Source: a virus. From it: a stretch of 62,453 nt of DNA. The DNA is taken from the IMG/VR virus record IMGVR_UViG_3300043436_001486, positions 1-62,453 of that record; one strand, 5' to 3'. The position numbers and the translations under genes are program-made. The notes under the pieces were generated by a model. It did not search any database. It was not told where the DNA came from and saw only the letters and a list, made by a program, of their open reading frames with translations. Positions 23,630 to 29,748 of the stretch are shown here, one piece after another. Numbering within the stretch: the first letter of the stretch is position 1; every line of letters starts with the position of its first letter.

Positions 23630-23982
23630 AATTCTATTTCTAATGTTGTTAAGTATGTTGGGGAAAGTCTGCCATTCTCTTCGGCCACTCCTCTGTAATC
23701 GTAAATTCTTTCATCAGCCCACTTTCCATGACTGTCTTCATGTATGTTGATGAATCCTATTTCAGTTTCTACCAATGCGAATAAGTCATATTCGTGTTCT
23801 GTTGCAGTATAATCCCCGTTTTCGTACCAAGTCTGGCAAACTCCGTTAATCCATCCAATAATAACATGTCCTTTAATAGCATCAAGATTGTGTCCGCAAA
23901 CTTGAACAGCAAGTCCGCTACGCGTAACGCAATCGTAATCTGATGGCATACCTGCCTTGTATTTTACTTTTTTGTAGTTCAT
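23626..23982 (-). CDS. Hypothetical protein
   Basis: 118 aa. Predicted beta-rich (GHVIIGWINGVCQTWYENGDYTATEHEYDLFALVETEIGFINIHED). It contains two Cys at unusual spacing but no metal motif. Coupled on both sides by 4-nt overlaps. Function unknown. Confidence 0.6.
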   Translation of the reverse strand: MNYKKVKYKAGMPSDYDCVTRSGLAVQVCGHNLDAIKGHVIIGWINGVCQTWYENGDYTATEHEYDLFALVETEIGFINIHEDSHGKWADERIYDYRGVAEENGRLSPTYLTTLEIEL

Positions 23983-24188
23983 ATTTCTGAATATTTAGGG
24001 TATCTCCCGTTTTTTGTAATGTTTATTTGTATTTCCTTAACCCTTCTGTCATCTGTTATGTCAAGGGAAAGTTTTGAGAATGTGTAGACGCATCGCTGCC
24101 CTTCATGGTATATTTCTATTGGCACTTCATCAAGTCCATACTTGTCATCTAACATCTTCAGCTGATTAAGTAATGCTTTTGCTGTCAT
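23979..24188 (-). CDS. Hypothetical protein
   Basis: 69 aa. The phrase LLNQLKMLDDKYGLDEVPIEIYHEGQ is reminiscent of small phage proteins with an 'L..LP.D.EV' core, but no family can be named. Coupled by ATGA overlaps to both neighbours. Confidence 0.6.
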   Translation of the reverse strand: MTAKALLNQLKMLDDKYGLDEVPIEIYHEGQRCVYTFSKLSLDITDDRRVKEIQINITKNGRYPKYSEI

Positions 24189-24355
24189 AGGTTAATTAGT
24201 TCAATTATTTCCTCTGTGGATTCTATGGCAAATATTTTACTTGCCGAACCCTGCAAGTCTATTATTGAACCAGAACCATTCCTTGAAATTTGCAGGATTA
24301 ATGCTGAATTAATCCATTCATTGCCATACGTTGTTGTTACTTTAATAATCTTCAT
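24185..24355 (-). CDS. Hypothetical small protein
   Basis: 56 aa (VTTTYGNEWINSALILQISRNGSGSIIDLQGSASKIFAIESTEEIIELINL), beta-rich. Start at 24355, stop overlapping the next ATG. It fills the gap between two other orphan genes, which with the ATGA junction supports it as real. Confidence 0.55.
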   Translation of the reverse strand: MKIIKVTTTYGNEWINSALILQISRNGSGSIIDLQGSASKIFAIESTEEIIELINL

Positions 24356-24521
24356 TGTTTTCAAATTTTTCGGTTTCGTTTTTGTAATATAATGCTATCC
24401 CTATCAGCCTATTAACAAGCTGCCATTCTGTTTCCATTGCTATTTTCATAGCATCTTCAACATTTTCTATTTCATCTCCTGCAAGTTCCATAATTGCTCT
24501 TACCATTAATTGTCTGTCCAT
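24342..24521 (-). CDS. Hypothetical small acidic protein
   Basis: 59 aa, helical (VRAIMELAGDEIENVEDAMKIAMETEWQLVNRLIGIALYY), acidic C-terminus ENNEDY. It overlaps the next gene by 14 nt. Function unknown. Confidence 0.55.
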   Translation of the reverse strand: MDRQLMVRAIMELAGDEIENVEDAMKIAMETEWQLVNRLIGIALYYKNETEKFENNEDY

Positions 24522-24525
24522 TGTA

Positions 24526-24786
24526 TTAAATTGTGTTGTCAGCTAATTTGTGTCCAATAATGTTATAAAGTTCAGCAGTTGGCCACCCTCCATTTTCTTC
24601 TATTGCCATGTAATCCAATGTGTCATGCTGAATGTCCTGCATGGTAAAGGTATTGTCAGTTGCACTAAGCCTAAAGTTTTCTATTATAATACTTTCAGCT
24701 TGTTCATAATTTTCAGCTTCAAATTGGTGGTATTCCCTAACCCAAATCGTGCATTTTCTGTCAATGTGAAATTCAAATTTGTCCAT
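24526..24786 (-). CDS. Hypothetical protein
   Basis: 86 aa. FEFHIDRKCTIWVREYHQFEAENYEQAESIIIENF resembles small phage beta-alpha proteins. It is the first gene behind the phased-box promoter at 24791-24836, whose -7 box is only 4 nt from the start codon. Function unknown. Confidence 0.6.
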   Translation of the reverse strand: MDKFEFHIDRKCTIWVREYHQFEAENYEQAESIIIENFRLSATDNTFTMQDIQHDTLDYMAIEENGGWPTAELYNIIGHKLADNTI

Positions 24787-24790
24787 GTTG

Positions 24791-24836
24791 TAAATTTAGT
24801 TGTGTTTATTGTTAAAAAGTGTTAATGGGTTGTTAA
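24791..24836 (-). promoter_or_regulatory. Phased-box early promoter B
   Basis: Minus strand: -7 box TAAATTTA (24791-24798), 4 nt before the ATG; upstream, GTTAA boxes (plus-strand reading) begin at 24811, 24821 and 24832. The first is 12 bp from the -7 box, where the other four promoters have 11. The distal box overlaps the stop codon of the RadC gene. Confidence 0.6.
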
Positions 24837-25276
24837 AGCTGTCCTTCTTCAGCAAATGAATAATAGCTGTCTTCCGTTAGGATTATATGGTCAAGCAAAT
24901 TAATGTCAAATAGCTTACATGCCCCATTAATCTTGTCTGTCATGCTTTTGTCATTGGCTGATGGTTTGAGGTTCCCAGATGGATGGTTATGGGCCACAAT
25001 TAAGCTTGATGCTGAACTTTGCAGTGCCATTGTCATAATTACCTTAACATCGCATACCACTCCAGAAAATCCTCCTGCACCTACCTTATAATAGCCTATA
25101 ACTTTATGTGCCCTATTTAGGCATACCAAAATAAATTCCTCTGTCCATTGAATTGTGTCAGCATTAAATACGTTTCTTAGAACTTGTACAATGTCATCCG
25201 AATTTTTTATGTAAAATTCATCTCCCTTTGTAGCTTTTACTTTAATCTTAAGTTCTGGCAATTTAATTTTTTTCAT
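24833..25276 (-). CDS. radC: RadC/JAMM-domain protein
   Basis: 147 aa. The MPN/JAMM motif is complete: IVAHNHPSGNLKPSANDKSMTDKI (about 92-115), with HxH and downstream Ser-Asp, then FDINLLDHIILTEDSYYSF. RadC-like proteins occur in many phages and mobile elements; the JAMM zinc site suggests a peptidase or nuclease-type hydrolase, but the reaction is not settled. Only the RadC domain is present, without the N-terminal helix-hairpin-helix of bacterial RadC. Confidence 0.88.
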   Translation of the reverse strand: MKKIKLPELKIKVKATKGDEFYIKNSDDIVQVLRNVFNADTIQWTEEFILVCLNRAHKVIGYYKVGAGGFSGVVCDVKVIMTMALQSSASSLIVAHNHPSGNLKPSANDKSMTDKINGACKLFDINLLDHIILTEDSYYSFAEEGQL

Positions 25277-25279
25277 GTG

Positions 25280-25471
25280 TTATGTGGTTTGAAGGTCGTA
25301 TAAAAGATTGTCAATATATTGCTCATGTGCAATTACCTGCATAATCTGGGTGCGTTCCTCTAAGTTAATCCGGCATAGGTGCTGTAAGTATTCAATAAAA
25401 TTCCAATGCGTGTAATTTTCTGCCTTGTATTGGGCAAAGTACTTGTTTGTCAGTTCTTCTAATTTTTTCAT
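25280..25471 (-). CDS. Hypothetical small protein
   Basis: 63 aa, helical and charged (LEELTNKYFAQYKAENYTHWNFIEYLQHLCRINLEERTQIMQVI). First gene behind phased-box promoter A; 3 nt before RadC, so the two are co-transcribed. Confidence 0.6.
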   Translation of the reverse strand: MKKLEELTNKYFAQYKAENYTHWNFIEYLQHLCRINLEERTQIMQVIAHEQYIDNLLYDLQTT

Positions 25472-25491
25472 GTGTGTTTGTGTTTAGATTG

Positions 25492-25547
25492 TAAAGGTAT
25501 TCGCTGAATTGTTAAAATGTTGTCAAGGTGTTGTTAAAGAGTGTTAA
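25492..25547 (-). promoter_or_regulatory. Phased-box early promoter A
   Basis: Minus strand -7 box TACCTTTA (25492-25499); GTTAA boxes (plus-strand reading) at 25511, 25533 and 25543. The gap between -7 box and first GTTAA is 11 bp. It drives the pair 25471-leftward and RadC. Confidence 0.65.
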
Positions 25548-25738
25548 TTTTCATATTCGCAATATATTTCTTCCTTGCCATCAACTATCTGCATTACTTC
25601 AATGTATAAAAATCCATGCTTATTAAATATTTCAGCATCCTTCATGCAGTATTCAAGCCTGACGTATGGGCCATACCTTCTGGATGCCCCAATTTCTCTG
25701 TCTTGTTCGTTTCTAATTGCGTTAATATAGTAGTTCAT
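25544..25738 (-). CDS. Hypothetical small protein
   Basis: 64 aa from the ATG at 25738, which follows the upstream stop directly; an ATG at 25756 would overlap it. NYYINAIRNEQDREIGASRRYGPYVRLEYCMKDAEIFNKHG: basic centre, acidic end. No family recognised. Its end carries the distal box of promoter A. Confidence 0.55.
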   Translation of the reverse strand: MNYYINAIRNEQDREIGASRRYGPYVRLEYCMKDAEIFNKHGFLYIEVMQIVDGKEEIYCEYEN

Positions 25739-25739
25739 A

Positions 25740-26339
25740 TTAGTAAATTTTTCCATCTTCTGTAAATTCGTATTCGTTTATTTCAAGTTGTTCGGCTATA
25801 TATTCATCGCTGAAATAATATTCGTATGCTTCTGAAATTCTGTCTAAAACTTCTTCCATGTGGTTTGAGAACTTAACTTCAGCATAGTACAATATTTTCG
25901 TTTCTTCATAGCTGAATATGTAGTCGCAATGATTTTCTTCAAAGTTTATTTTTGTGTCTGGATAACGGCCTTTTGTGGCTCTAATCGTGAAATAAACTTT
26001 ATCATGCATCCCTTCGGGTATTTCAAGCCATTCCATGAACATTTTTTCATTGTTTATGACTATTCCATTACTTGCGTCTAAATGCCTATTTCTGTCAAGG
26101 TCATAAAATACTTTTCTACTTCCACTATTCCCAATAATTGGCTTACCATAATCAGCATAGGATGGGCAAAGGTCTACAATTTCTGTATGTCTTGGCTCGT
26201 ATAAATAGCAGTCATCAAGTGCATATTCGCTGAACGTATTATACTTGTATAATCTTTCCCTATATTCTTCAATGGCTTTACTTTGTGCATCCTTTGACAA
26301 TTCGTTGAATTGGTAAATATTTAGTTCTATGGTTTTCAT
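25740..26339 (-). CDS. Conserved phage hypothetical protein
   Basis: 199 aa. The N-terminus MKTIELNIYQFNELSKDAQSKAIEEYRE is a pattern seen in many phage proteins ('..ELS..AQ.KAI..YR'). The middle contains a Gly/Asp-rich beta region and the C-terminus an acidic helical repeat (MEEVLDRISEAYEYYFSDEYIAEQLEINEYEFTEDG). Overall charge is strongly acidic, as in DNA-mimic anti-restriction proteins, but that is speculation. Confidence 0.65.
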   Translation of the reverse strand: MKTIELNIYQFNELSKDAQSKAIEEYRERLYKYNTFSEYALDDCYLYEPRHTEIVDLCPSYADYGKPIIGNSGSRKVFYDLDRNRHLDASNGIVINNEKMFMEWLEIPEGMHDKVYFTIRATKGRYPDTKINFEENHCDYIFSYEETKILYYAEVKFSNHMEEVLDRISEAYEYYFSDEYIAEQLEINEYEFTEDGKIY

Positions 26340-26340
26340 G

Positions 26341-26541
26341 TTATAATTTTATAAATTGGCAATAATTTTTAATTTCTGACAAGTCGATACGGCCATACAT
26401 TCGGCTTGAATAATATCCCTGCATCCTATACCTTTCAATCCAATTTGTAAGGCTATTTAGGGCCTCTTTCTGGCTTTTATAATACGGCTTGTCAAATTCT
26501 ATTGTGAATCCGTCTGGGCTTAAAATTTGGTACTTTGCCAT
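26341..26541 (-). CDS. Hypothetical small protein
   Basis: 66 aa, basic and aromatic (FDKPYYKSQKEALNSLTNWIERYRMQGYYSSRMYGRIDL). No family is recognised. 1-2 nt gaps to both neighbours show an operon. Confidence 0.6.
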   Translation of the reverse strand: MAKYQILSPDGFTIEFDKPYYKSQKEALNSLTNWIERYRMQGYYSSRMYGRIDLSEIKNYCQFIKL

Positions 26542-26543
26542 GC

Positions 26544-26738
26544 TTATTTTTTAAATGCTTTATTCCATTCTTCAATCATTAAGTTTTGCAGTTCCCGAAG
26601 TTCAGCAAGGGTATTGCCCACAAACTGCTCAAAACTATAATGGATGCCATGTATTTTGTCCTGCATTGTCTGGATGTTGCAAATAATTTGCATAGCTTCG
26701 GCTTGTTGCTCAAATGACATTTTTTTAAATTTGTTCAT
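26544..26738 (-). CDS. Hypothetical small protein
   Basis: 64 aa, helical (FEQQAEAMQIICNIQTMQDKIHGIHYSFEQFVGNTLAELRELQNLMIEEW). Probably a coiled-coil dimer. Function unknown. Confidence 0.55.
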   Translation of the reverse strand: MNKFKKMSFEQQAEAMQIICNIQTMQDKIHGIHYSFEQFVGNTLAELRELQNLMIEEWNKAFKK

Positions 26739-26749
26739 GGTTTATTGTT

Positions 26750-27112
26750 TTAAATTTCAGCAGAAAATTGACATTGTCCTTCCCTTTCAATACATTCCTC
26801 AATCTTTTTGCCAAGTTTATAGTCGGCATATTCGCTAAGCATCCTATCCGTTATTCCTGCTTCATCAAGTTCTGAATCCGCGTAACCATTTCTTTCGGCA
26901 AAAAATTCTTCAATCTTCTGTAAATTTTCTCCCAAAATTTCCTCAATCCTTTTTAATTCATCTTTTACTTCCTGCAAATTGTCTTCTTCAAAATAGTATT
27001 CAATGCAACTTGGTTCACATTCAGCATCTGCCGAAAATCTTGATGCTGCATCGCTTGGCTGAACACCAAACCAAAATTTGCCGTTAATATCTCCGTTATA
27101 ATACCTTCCCAT
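26750..27112 (-). CDS. Hypothetical acidic protein
   Basis: 120 aa from the ATG at 27112 (MGRYYNGDINGKFWFGVQPSDAA). An earlier ATG at 27208 would overlap the small gene upstream. YYNGDINGKFWFGVQPSDAASRFS is reminiscent of a small Bacteroidota phage family; the rest is acidic helical (VKDELKRIEEILGENLQKIEEFFAERNG). Its leader is nearly identical to that of 27253's upstream neighbour (see 27135-27230). Confidence 0.6.
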   Translation of the reverse strand: MGRYYNGDINGKFWFGVQPSDAASRFSADAECEPSCIEYYFEEDNLQEVKDELKRIEEILGENLQKIEEFFAERNGYADSELDEAGITDRMLSEYADYKLGKKIEECIEREGQCQFSAEI

Positions 27113-27137
27113 GATTGTGTTTTTTAGTGTGTTATTA
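27111..27137 (-). repeat. Repeated gene leader, copy 1
   Basis: These 27 bases match 27229-27255 with one difference. Both copies end at an ATG on the minus strand and read AACACACTAAAAAACACAA before it, so two adjacent small genes share a duplicated leader. A related sequence (AATAACACACTAAAA) precedes 27700-27867. Confidence 0.65.
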
Positions 27138-27230
27138 AAATTTAAGTATTTGTAGGTAGTTTTGATATGCTTCATCATAAGTGAGTGCCCAAATCCTATA
27201 CCCGTCAATAATGAATAGCTTTTTTTCCAT
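27135..27230 (-). CDS. 31-aa peptide
   Basis: MEKKLFIIDGYRIWALTYDE... then KF and stop. It lies exactly between two copies of the same leader and starts with the same ATGG context as its neighbour. No function is assigned. Confidence 0.45.
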   Translation of the reverse strand: MEKKLFIIDGYRIWALTYDEAYQNYLQILKF

Positions 27231-27252
27231 GATTGTGTTTTTTAGTATGTTA

Positions 27253-27639
27253 TTAATTTTGTTTCCAAATTTCTCCTAACTGCTCAAATGTTTTCCAAGA
27301 TTCCAATACATTTTTGCCATATCTGGGTTTTTTGATGCAAATGTTAATGTACTTCATTTCTGAACGTTTTTTTGCATTGCGTTCTATTGTTTCAGCATCT
27401 TTCCATGAATCGCATACAACAATAAACTTGTTTGTCTTGTTTTCAGCCATGCCCCACCCACTAAAAAATTTGTCTGTCATGGTTACATAAATAGGCAACT
27501 TTTCTAATTTTACAATGGCTGAATCTGGGCACAATTCAAGCCTGCAAATTTCTTCCCTTGCTTGTTGTTCGTTGTTTGAGTAAACATAAATAACTGCATG
27601 GCCTTTGTCATGTTTTACTTTTGCTTTGTACTTAATCAT
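27253..27639 (-). CDS. Conserved phage hypothetical protein
   Basis: 128 aa. The segment YVTMTDKFFSGWGMAENKTNKFIVVCDSWKDAETIERNAKKRSEMKYINI resembles a widespread small phage family ('TDKF.SGWG.A..K.NK ... C.....A......A..R.E.KY..I'). No catalytic motif is known. Its leader carries AACCTTAAATTTTTT directly behind a terminator hairpin. Confidence 0.7.
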   Translation of the reverse strand: MIKYKAKVKHDKGHAVIYVYSNNEQQAREEICRLELCPDSAIVKLEKLPIYVTMTDKFFSGWGMAENKTNKFIVVCDSWKDAETIERNAKKRSEMKYINICIKKPRYGKNVLESWKTFEQLGEIWKQN

Positions 27640-27653
27640 TTCAAAAAATTTAA

Positions 27654-27689
27654 GGTTAAAAAATTGCAGGTTTTCGGGTTAGCCTGCAT
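27654..27689 (-). terminator. Rho-independent terminator
   Basis: Minus strand: TGCAGG, a 12-nt loop, CCTGCA, then ATTTTTT. The 6-bp perfect stem and T-run follow the 55-aa gene at 27700-27867. Confidence 0.6.
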
Positions 27690-27699
27690 CCCATTAGGG

Positions 27700-27867
27700 T
27701 TAGTTAAAGAAAATAAATTCAACGCACTCCGCGTGTTCATCCATTCCCATGTCTTGAAAAGTTGTATAGCATCCATCAGCATCAGAAACAAAAACAAGGT
27801 TACAAACTTCTGAAACGATGGTTTTTCCGTAAATTTCAATGGCTTCTTTTAGTGTGGCTTTGCTCAT
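27700..27867 (-). CDS. Hypothetical small protein
   Basis: 55 aa (KATLKEAIEIYGKTIVSEVCNLVFVSDADGCYTTFQDMGMDEHAECVEF). It is preferred over another minus-strand frame in the same bases because it starts right behind phased-box promoter C and its leader and ends just before a terminator. Mixed alpha/beta; function unknown. Confidence 0.6.
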   Translation of the reverse strand: MSKATLKEAIEIYGKTIVSEVCNLVFVSDADGCYTTFQDMGMDEHAECVEFIFFN

Positions 27868-27901
27868 TTTTTTTTGTTTTAGTGTGTTATTGTTTAGAAT
27901 G

Positions 27902-27958
27902 TAAAAATAGCTGATGAATTGTTAAATTGTTCACAATGGTATGTTAATCAGTTGTTAA
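27902..27958 (-). promoter_or_regulatory. Phased-box early promoter C
   Basis: Minus strand -7 box TATTTTTA (27902-27909); GTTAA boxes (plus-strand reading) at 27921, 27943 and 27954, i.e. 11 bp from the -7 box and then +22 and +33. GTTCACAATGG lies between the first two boxes, as in promoter D. Confidence 0.65.
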
Positions 27959-28123
27959 GATGCCATGTTCATTAATCAAAAAAATTATGTTGTATATCTG
28001 GCTTTTATATGCGTGTCTGTCCATTAATTCCTCTTCAAATTTCTGAATGTTTATATAATACAAATTATTGTCCAATACATAATTAACGGCATCATTTATA
28101 TTTTTGAATGTTTCTACTTTCAT
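27944..28123 (-). CDS. Hypothetical small protein
   Basis: 59 aa from the ATG at 28123; an ATG at 28159 would overlap the upstream gene. KVETFKNINDAVNYVLDNNLYYINIQKFEEELMDRHAYKSQIYNIIF: helical, no motif. Its end overlaps the distal boxes of promoter C. Confidence 0.55.
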   Translation of the reverse strand: MKVETFKNINDAVNYVLDNNLYYINIQKFEEELMDRHAYKSQIYNIIFLINEHGILTTD

Positions 28124-28124
28124 A

Positions 28125-28313
28125 TTATTCGGCTTCAAATGTTTGTAAATAATCAGCATTTAATTCTTCTTCCTCTCTGAAAAAACTGGCTGTGTTCATC
28201 CAAGATTGTGCCATGTGTTTATCAACTTCCTTTGTGCTGTTTGTGTCTTTTACTTTGTAGGCCGTAACTACATGGCAATTTTCATGTCTTAATTTCCAAA
28301 GTGAGTATTTCAT
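28125..28313 (-). CDS. Hypothetical small protein
   Basis: 62 aa (YSLWKLRHENCHVVTAYKVKDTNSTKEVDKHMAQSWMNTASFFREEEELNADYLQTFEAE), acidic C-terminus. The leader carries AACCTTAAAATTT. Function unknown. Confidence 0.55.
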   Translation of the reverse strand: MKYSLWKLRHENCHVVTAYKVKDTNSTKEVDKHMAQSWMNTASFFREEEELNADYLQTFEAE

Positions 28314-28330
28314 TTTTATAAATTTTAAGG

Positions 28331-28612
28331 TTAAAAATATTTGTAAGAAATAACGGCTTCAGTATTGCACCGGCTTAATGTTAGGTAATAACCCGAAAAG
28401 TAGCTAAGGCCATAAATTCCATGTGTAAAGTTGCTGTCCGTCCGCATGAACATGTCAAGCGGTAAGGCTGTTTTGTCGCTACCTTCCTTCAGTATTACAT
28501 AGCTTGTTGAATGTGCGTCGGATTCTTCCCTATCTTCTAAAATTTCGGCTTGTAAATTTTCTGGTAGTTCGCTAAAGTCAAAAATATGTGAACGATTGTA
28601 ATTTCTGGTCAT
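28331..28612 (-). CDS. Orphan protein, paralogue of 29154-29429
   Basis: 93 aa. It shares with 29154-29429 the start MTRNYNR, a central 'F.RTD.NFTHGI' motif, SYFSGY(Y/F)LT and the end YKYF. The two lie 0.5 kb apart with one other gene and a short peptide between, so they are a recent tandem family. Secondary structure is mainly beta; function unknown. A terminator and the AACCTTAAATTT leader precede it. Confidence 0.65.
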   Translation of the reverse strand: MTRNYNRSHIFDFSELPENLQAEILEDREESDAHSTSYVILKEGSDKTALPLDMFMRTDSNFTHGIYGLSYFSGYYLTLSRCNTEAVISYKYF

Positions 28613-28625
28613 GGTAAAAAATTTA

Positions 28626-28658
28626 AGGTTTTAAAATTGGCCCGAATTTCACGGGCCT
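28626..28658 (-). terminator. Rho-independent terminator
   Basis: Minus strand: GGCCCG, loop TGAAATT, CGGGCC (28639-28657), then AATTTTAAAA. A perfect 6-bp GC-rich stem between 28669-28992 and 28331-28612. Confidence 0.65.
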
Positions 28659-28668
28659 AAATTCTGGG

Positions 28669-28992
28669 TTATTCGGCTTCTTCGTATGGTTCAAAGGTTT
28701 CTGCTTCGTGGTAGGTAGGGAAAAAATATTCTTCGCCATTGTCAAAGTTAGTAACCAAATATTCTACTTCACGGCCCAACATTGAACAAATGGAAATCCC
28801 ATTTTCTAAGGCAATGTAAACGTAACCCGAATTTGAATTGAAGCCAACCTCCAAAATTTCCTCTCCTGCTGAATAGTCAGAATAGGCAATAAAGCATAAG
28901 CCAAGCCCGTGGGCTTCGCAACATGCAACATAATTTGAATGGAATCCGTTGAACTGAATCTTTGAGCCCGTGTAATAATTTGAAATAGACAT
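28669..28992 (-). CDS. Hypothetical acidic protein
   Basis: 107 aa. Beta-rich and acidic, with Cys pairs at VACCEAHGLGLC and ISICSML; ends FEPYEEAE. It is the gene behind phased-box promoter D. The strong negative charge could suggest DNA mimicry, but no family is recognised. Confidence 0.6.
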   Translation of the reverse strand: MSISNYYTGSKIQFNGFHSNYVACCEAHGLGLCFIAYSDYSAGEEILEVGFNSNSGYVYIALENGISICSMLGREVEYLVTNFDNGEEYFFPTYHEAETFEPYEEAE

Positions 28993-29020
28993 AAATTAAG
29001 GTTTTTGTTGTTATAAAAAG

Positions 29021-29077
29021 TAAAGGTAAAAGGCTGAATGTTAAAATGTTCACAATGGATTACTAAAGGTTTGTTAA
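29021..29077 (-). promoter_or_regulatory. Phased-box early promoter D
   Basis: Minus strand -7 box TACCTTTA (29021-29028); GTTAA boxes (plus-strand reading) at 29040 and 29073, with a degenerate box (ACTAA) at about 29062. The first box is 11 bp from the -7 box. Confidence 0.6.
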
Positions 29078-29148
29078 ATACTATCAGCAAAACAAAGGAG
29101 TAAACAAAGGGCAATGATGCAAATGATTTGAAGGGTTAATTTTTTCAT
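29074..29148 (-). CDS. 24-aa hydrophobic peptide
   Basis: MKKLTLQIICIIALCLLLCF..., then DSI and stop. A Lys-Lys start and hydrophobic core make it look like a signal-type or membrane peptide. It ends inside promoter D. Small size keeps confidence low. Confidence 0.4.
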   Translation of the reverse strand: MKKLTLQIICIIALCLLLCFADSI

Positions 29149-29153
29149 GTGCT

Positions 29154-29429
29154 TTAAAAATATTTATACGCCAAAACGCCATTCATTCCGCACTTGCTGA
29201 ATGTTAGAAAATATCCCGAAAAATAGCTGTCCAAAAAAATGCCATGAGTGAAATTGCCATCTGTACGAATAAACGCACTTAATGGAATGGCTTTGTCGTT
29301 TTCTTCATCTATTGCATACAAAGTATTTTCGGCATCGTCTGGGCTGAAAATATTTAATACTTCGGCTTGTTGCGTTTCTGAAAGTTGAAAAAATAAATAA
29401 AAATTAGTTCTGTTGTAGTTTCTGGTCAT
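29154..29429 (-). CDS. Orphan protein, paralogue of 28331-28612
   Basis: 91 aa. It shares MTRNYNR, 'FIRTDGNFTHGI', SYFSGYFLT and AYKYF with 28331-28612, while the acidic middle differs. No domain recognised. The leader has TACCTTAAATTT, a one-base variant of the shared motif. Confidence 0.65.
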   Translation of the reverse strand: MTRNYNRTNFYLFFQLSETQQAEVLNIFSPDDAENTLYAIDEENDKAIPLSAFIRTDGNFTHGIFLDSYFSGYFLTFSKCGMNGVLAYKYF

Positions 29430-29454
29430 GTTGTAAAATTTAAGGTATAAAAAA

Positions 29455-29673
29455 TTAGTTATTTATGAAACGTATTTCGTTATTCTGCTTAACTGCTAAT
29501 TTATTTTTAATAAGTCTGTTAATTTCTCCAATGCTAACCCTTCCGCTAACTTTTCCATTAAGCAGGGAAAATAAAGAACTAAAATTTTTTGCATCTCTCA
29601 AATATTGAAACCCTGCAAAATTTATGGTTTTGCCGTTTTTTTCTATTGTAACAATCCACATTGTTTTATTCAT
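29455..29673 (-). CDS. First gene of the leftward arm, hypothetical
   Basis: 72 aa from the ATG at 29673, 18 nt behind a TATTTTTG box. TMWIVTIEKNGKTINFAGFQYLRDAKNFSSLFSLLNGKVSGRVSIGEINRLIKN: beta-hairpin followed by helices, basic. It could bind nucleic acid; as the first leftward gene it is probably expressed early. No family recognised. Confidence 0.6.
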   Translation of the reverse strand: MNKTMWIVTIEKNGKTINFAGFQYLRDAKNFSSLFSLLNGKVSGRVSIGEINRLIKNKLAVKQNNEIRFINN

Positions 29674-29691
29674 GTCGTTTGGTTTAGAATT

Positions 29692-29748
29692 CAAAAATAC
29701 AAGGCCAAACGTTAAAATAGTGCCAATGCCTTGTTAAAGGGTTGTTAA
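29692..29748 (-). promoter_or_regulatory. Phased-box early promoter E
   Basis: Minus strand -7 box TATTTTTG (29692-29699), a full TAnnTTTG; GTTAA boxes (plus-strand reading) at 29711, 29733 and 29744: 11 bp from the box, then +22 and +33. This is the outermost leftward promoter. Confidence 0.7.

Noticed and set aside
27636-27839. Leftward gene of 67 codons
   Set aside because: The 55-aa frame at 27700-27867 fits the promoter, leader and terminator better.
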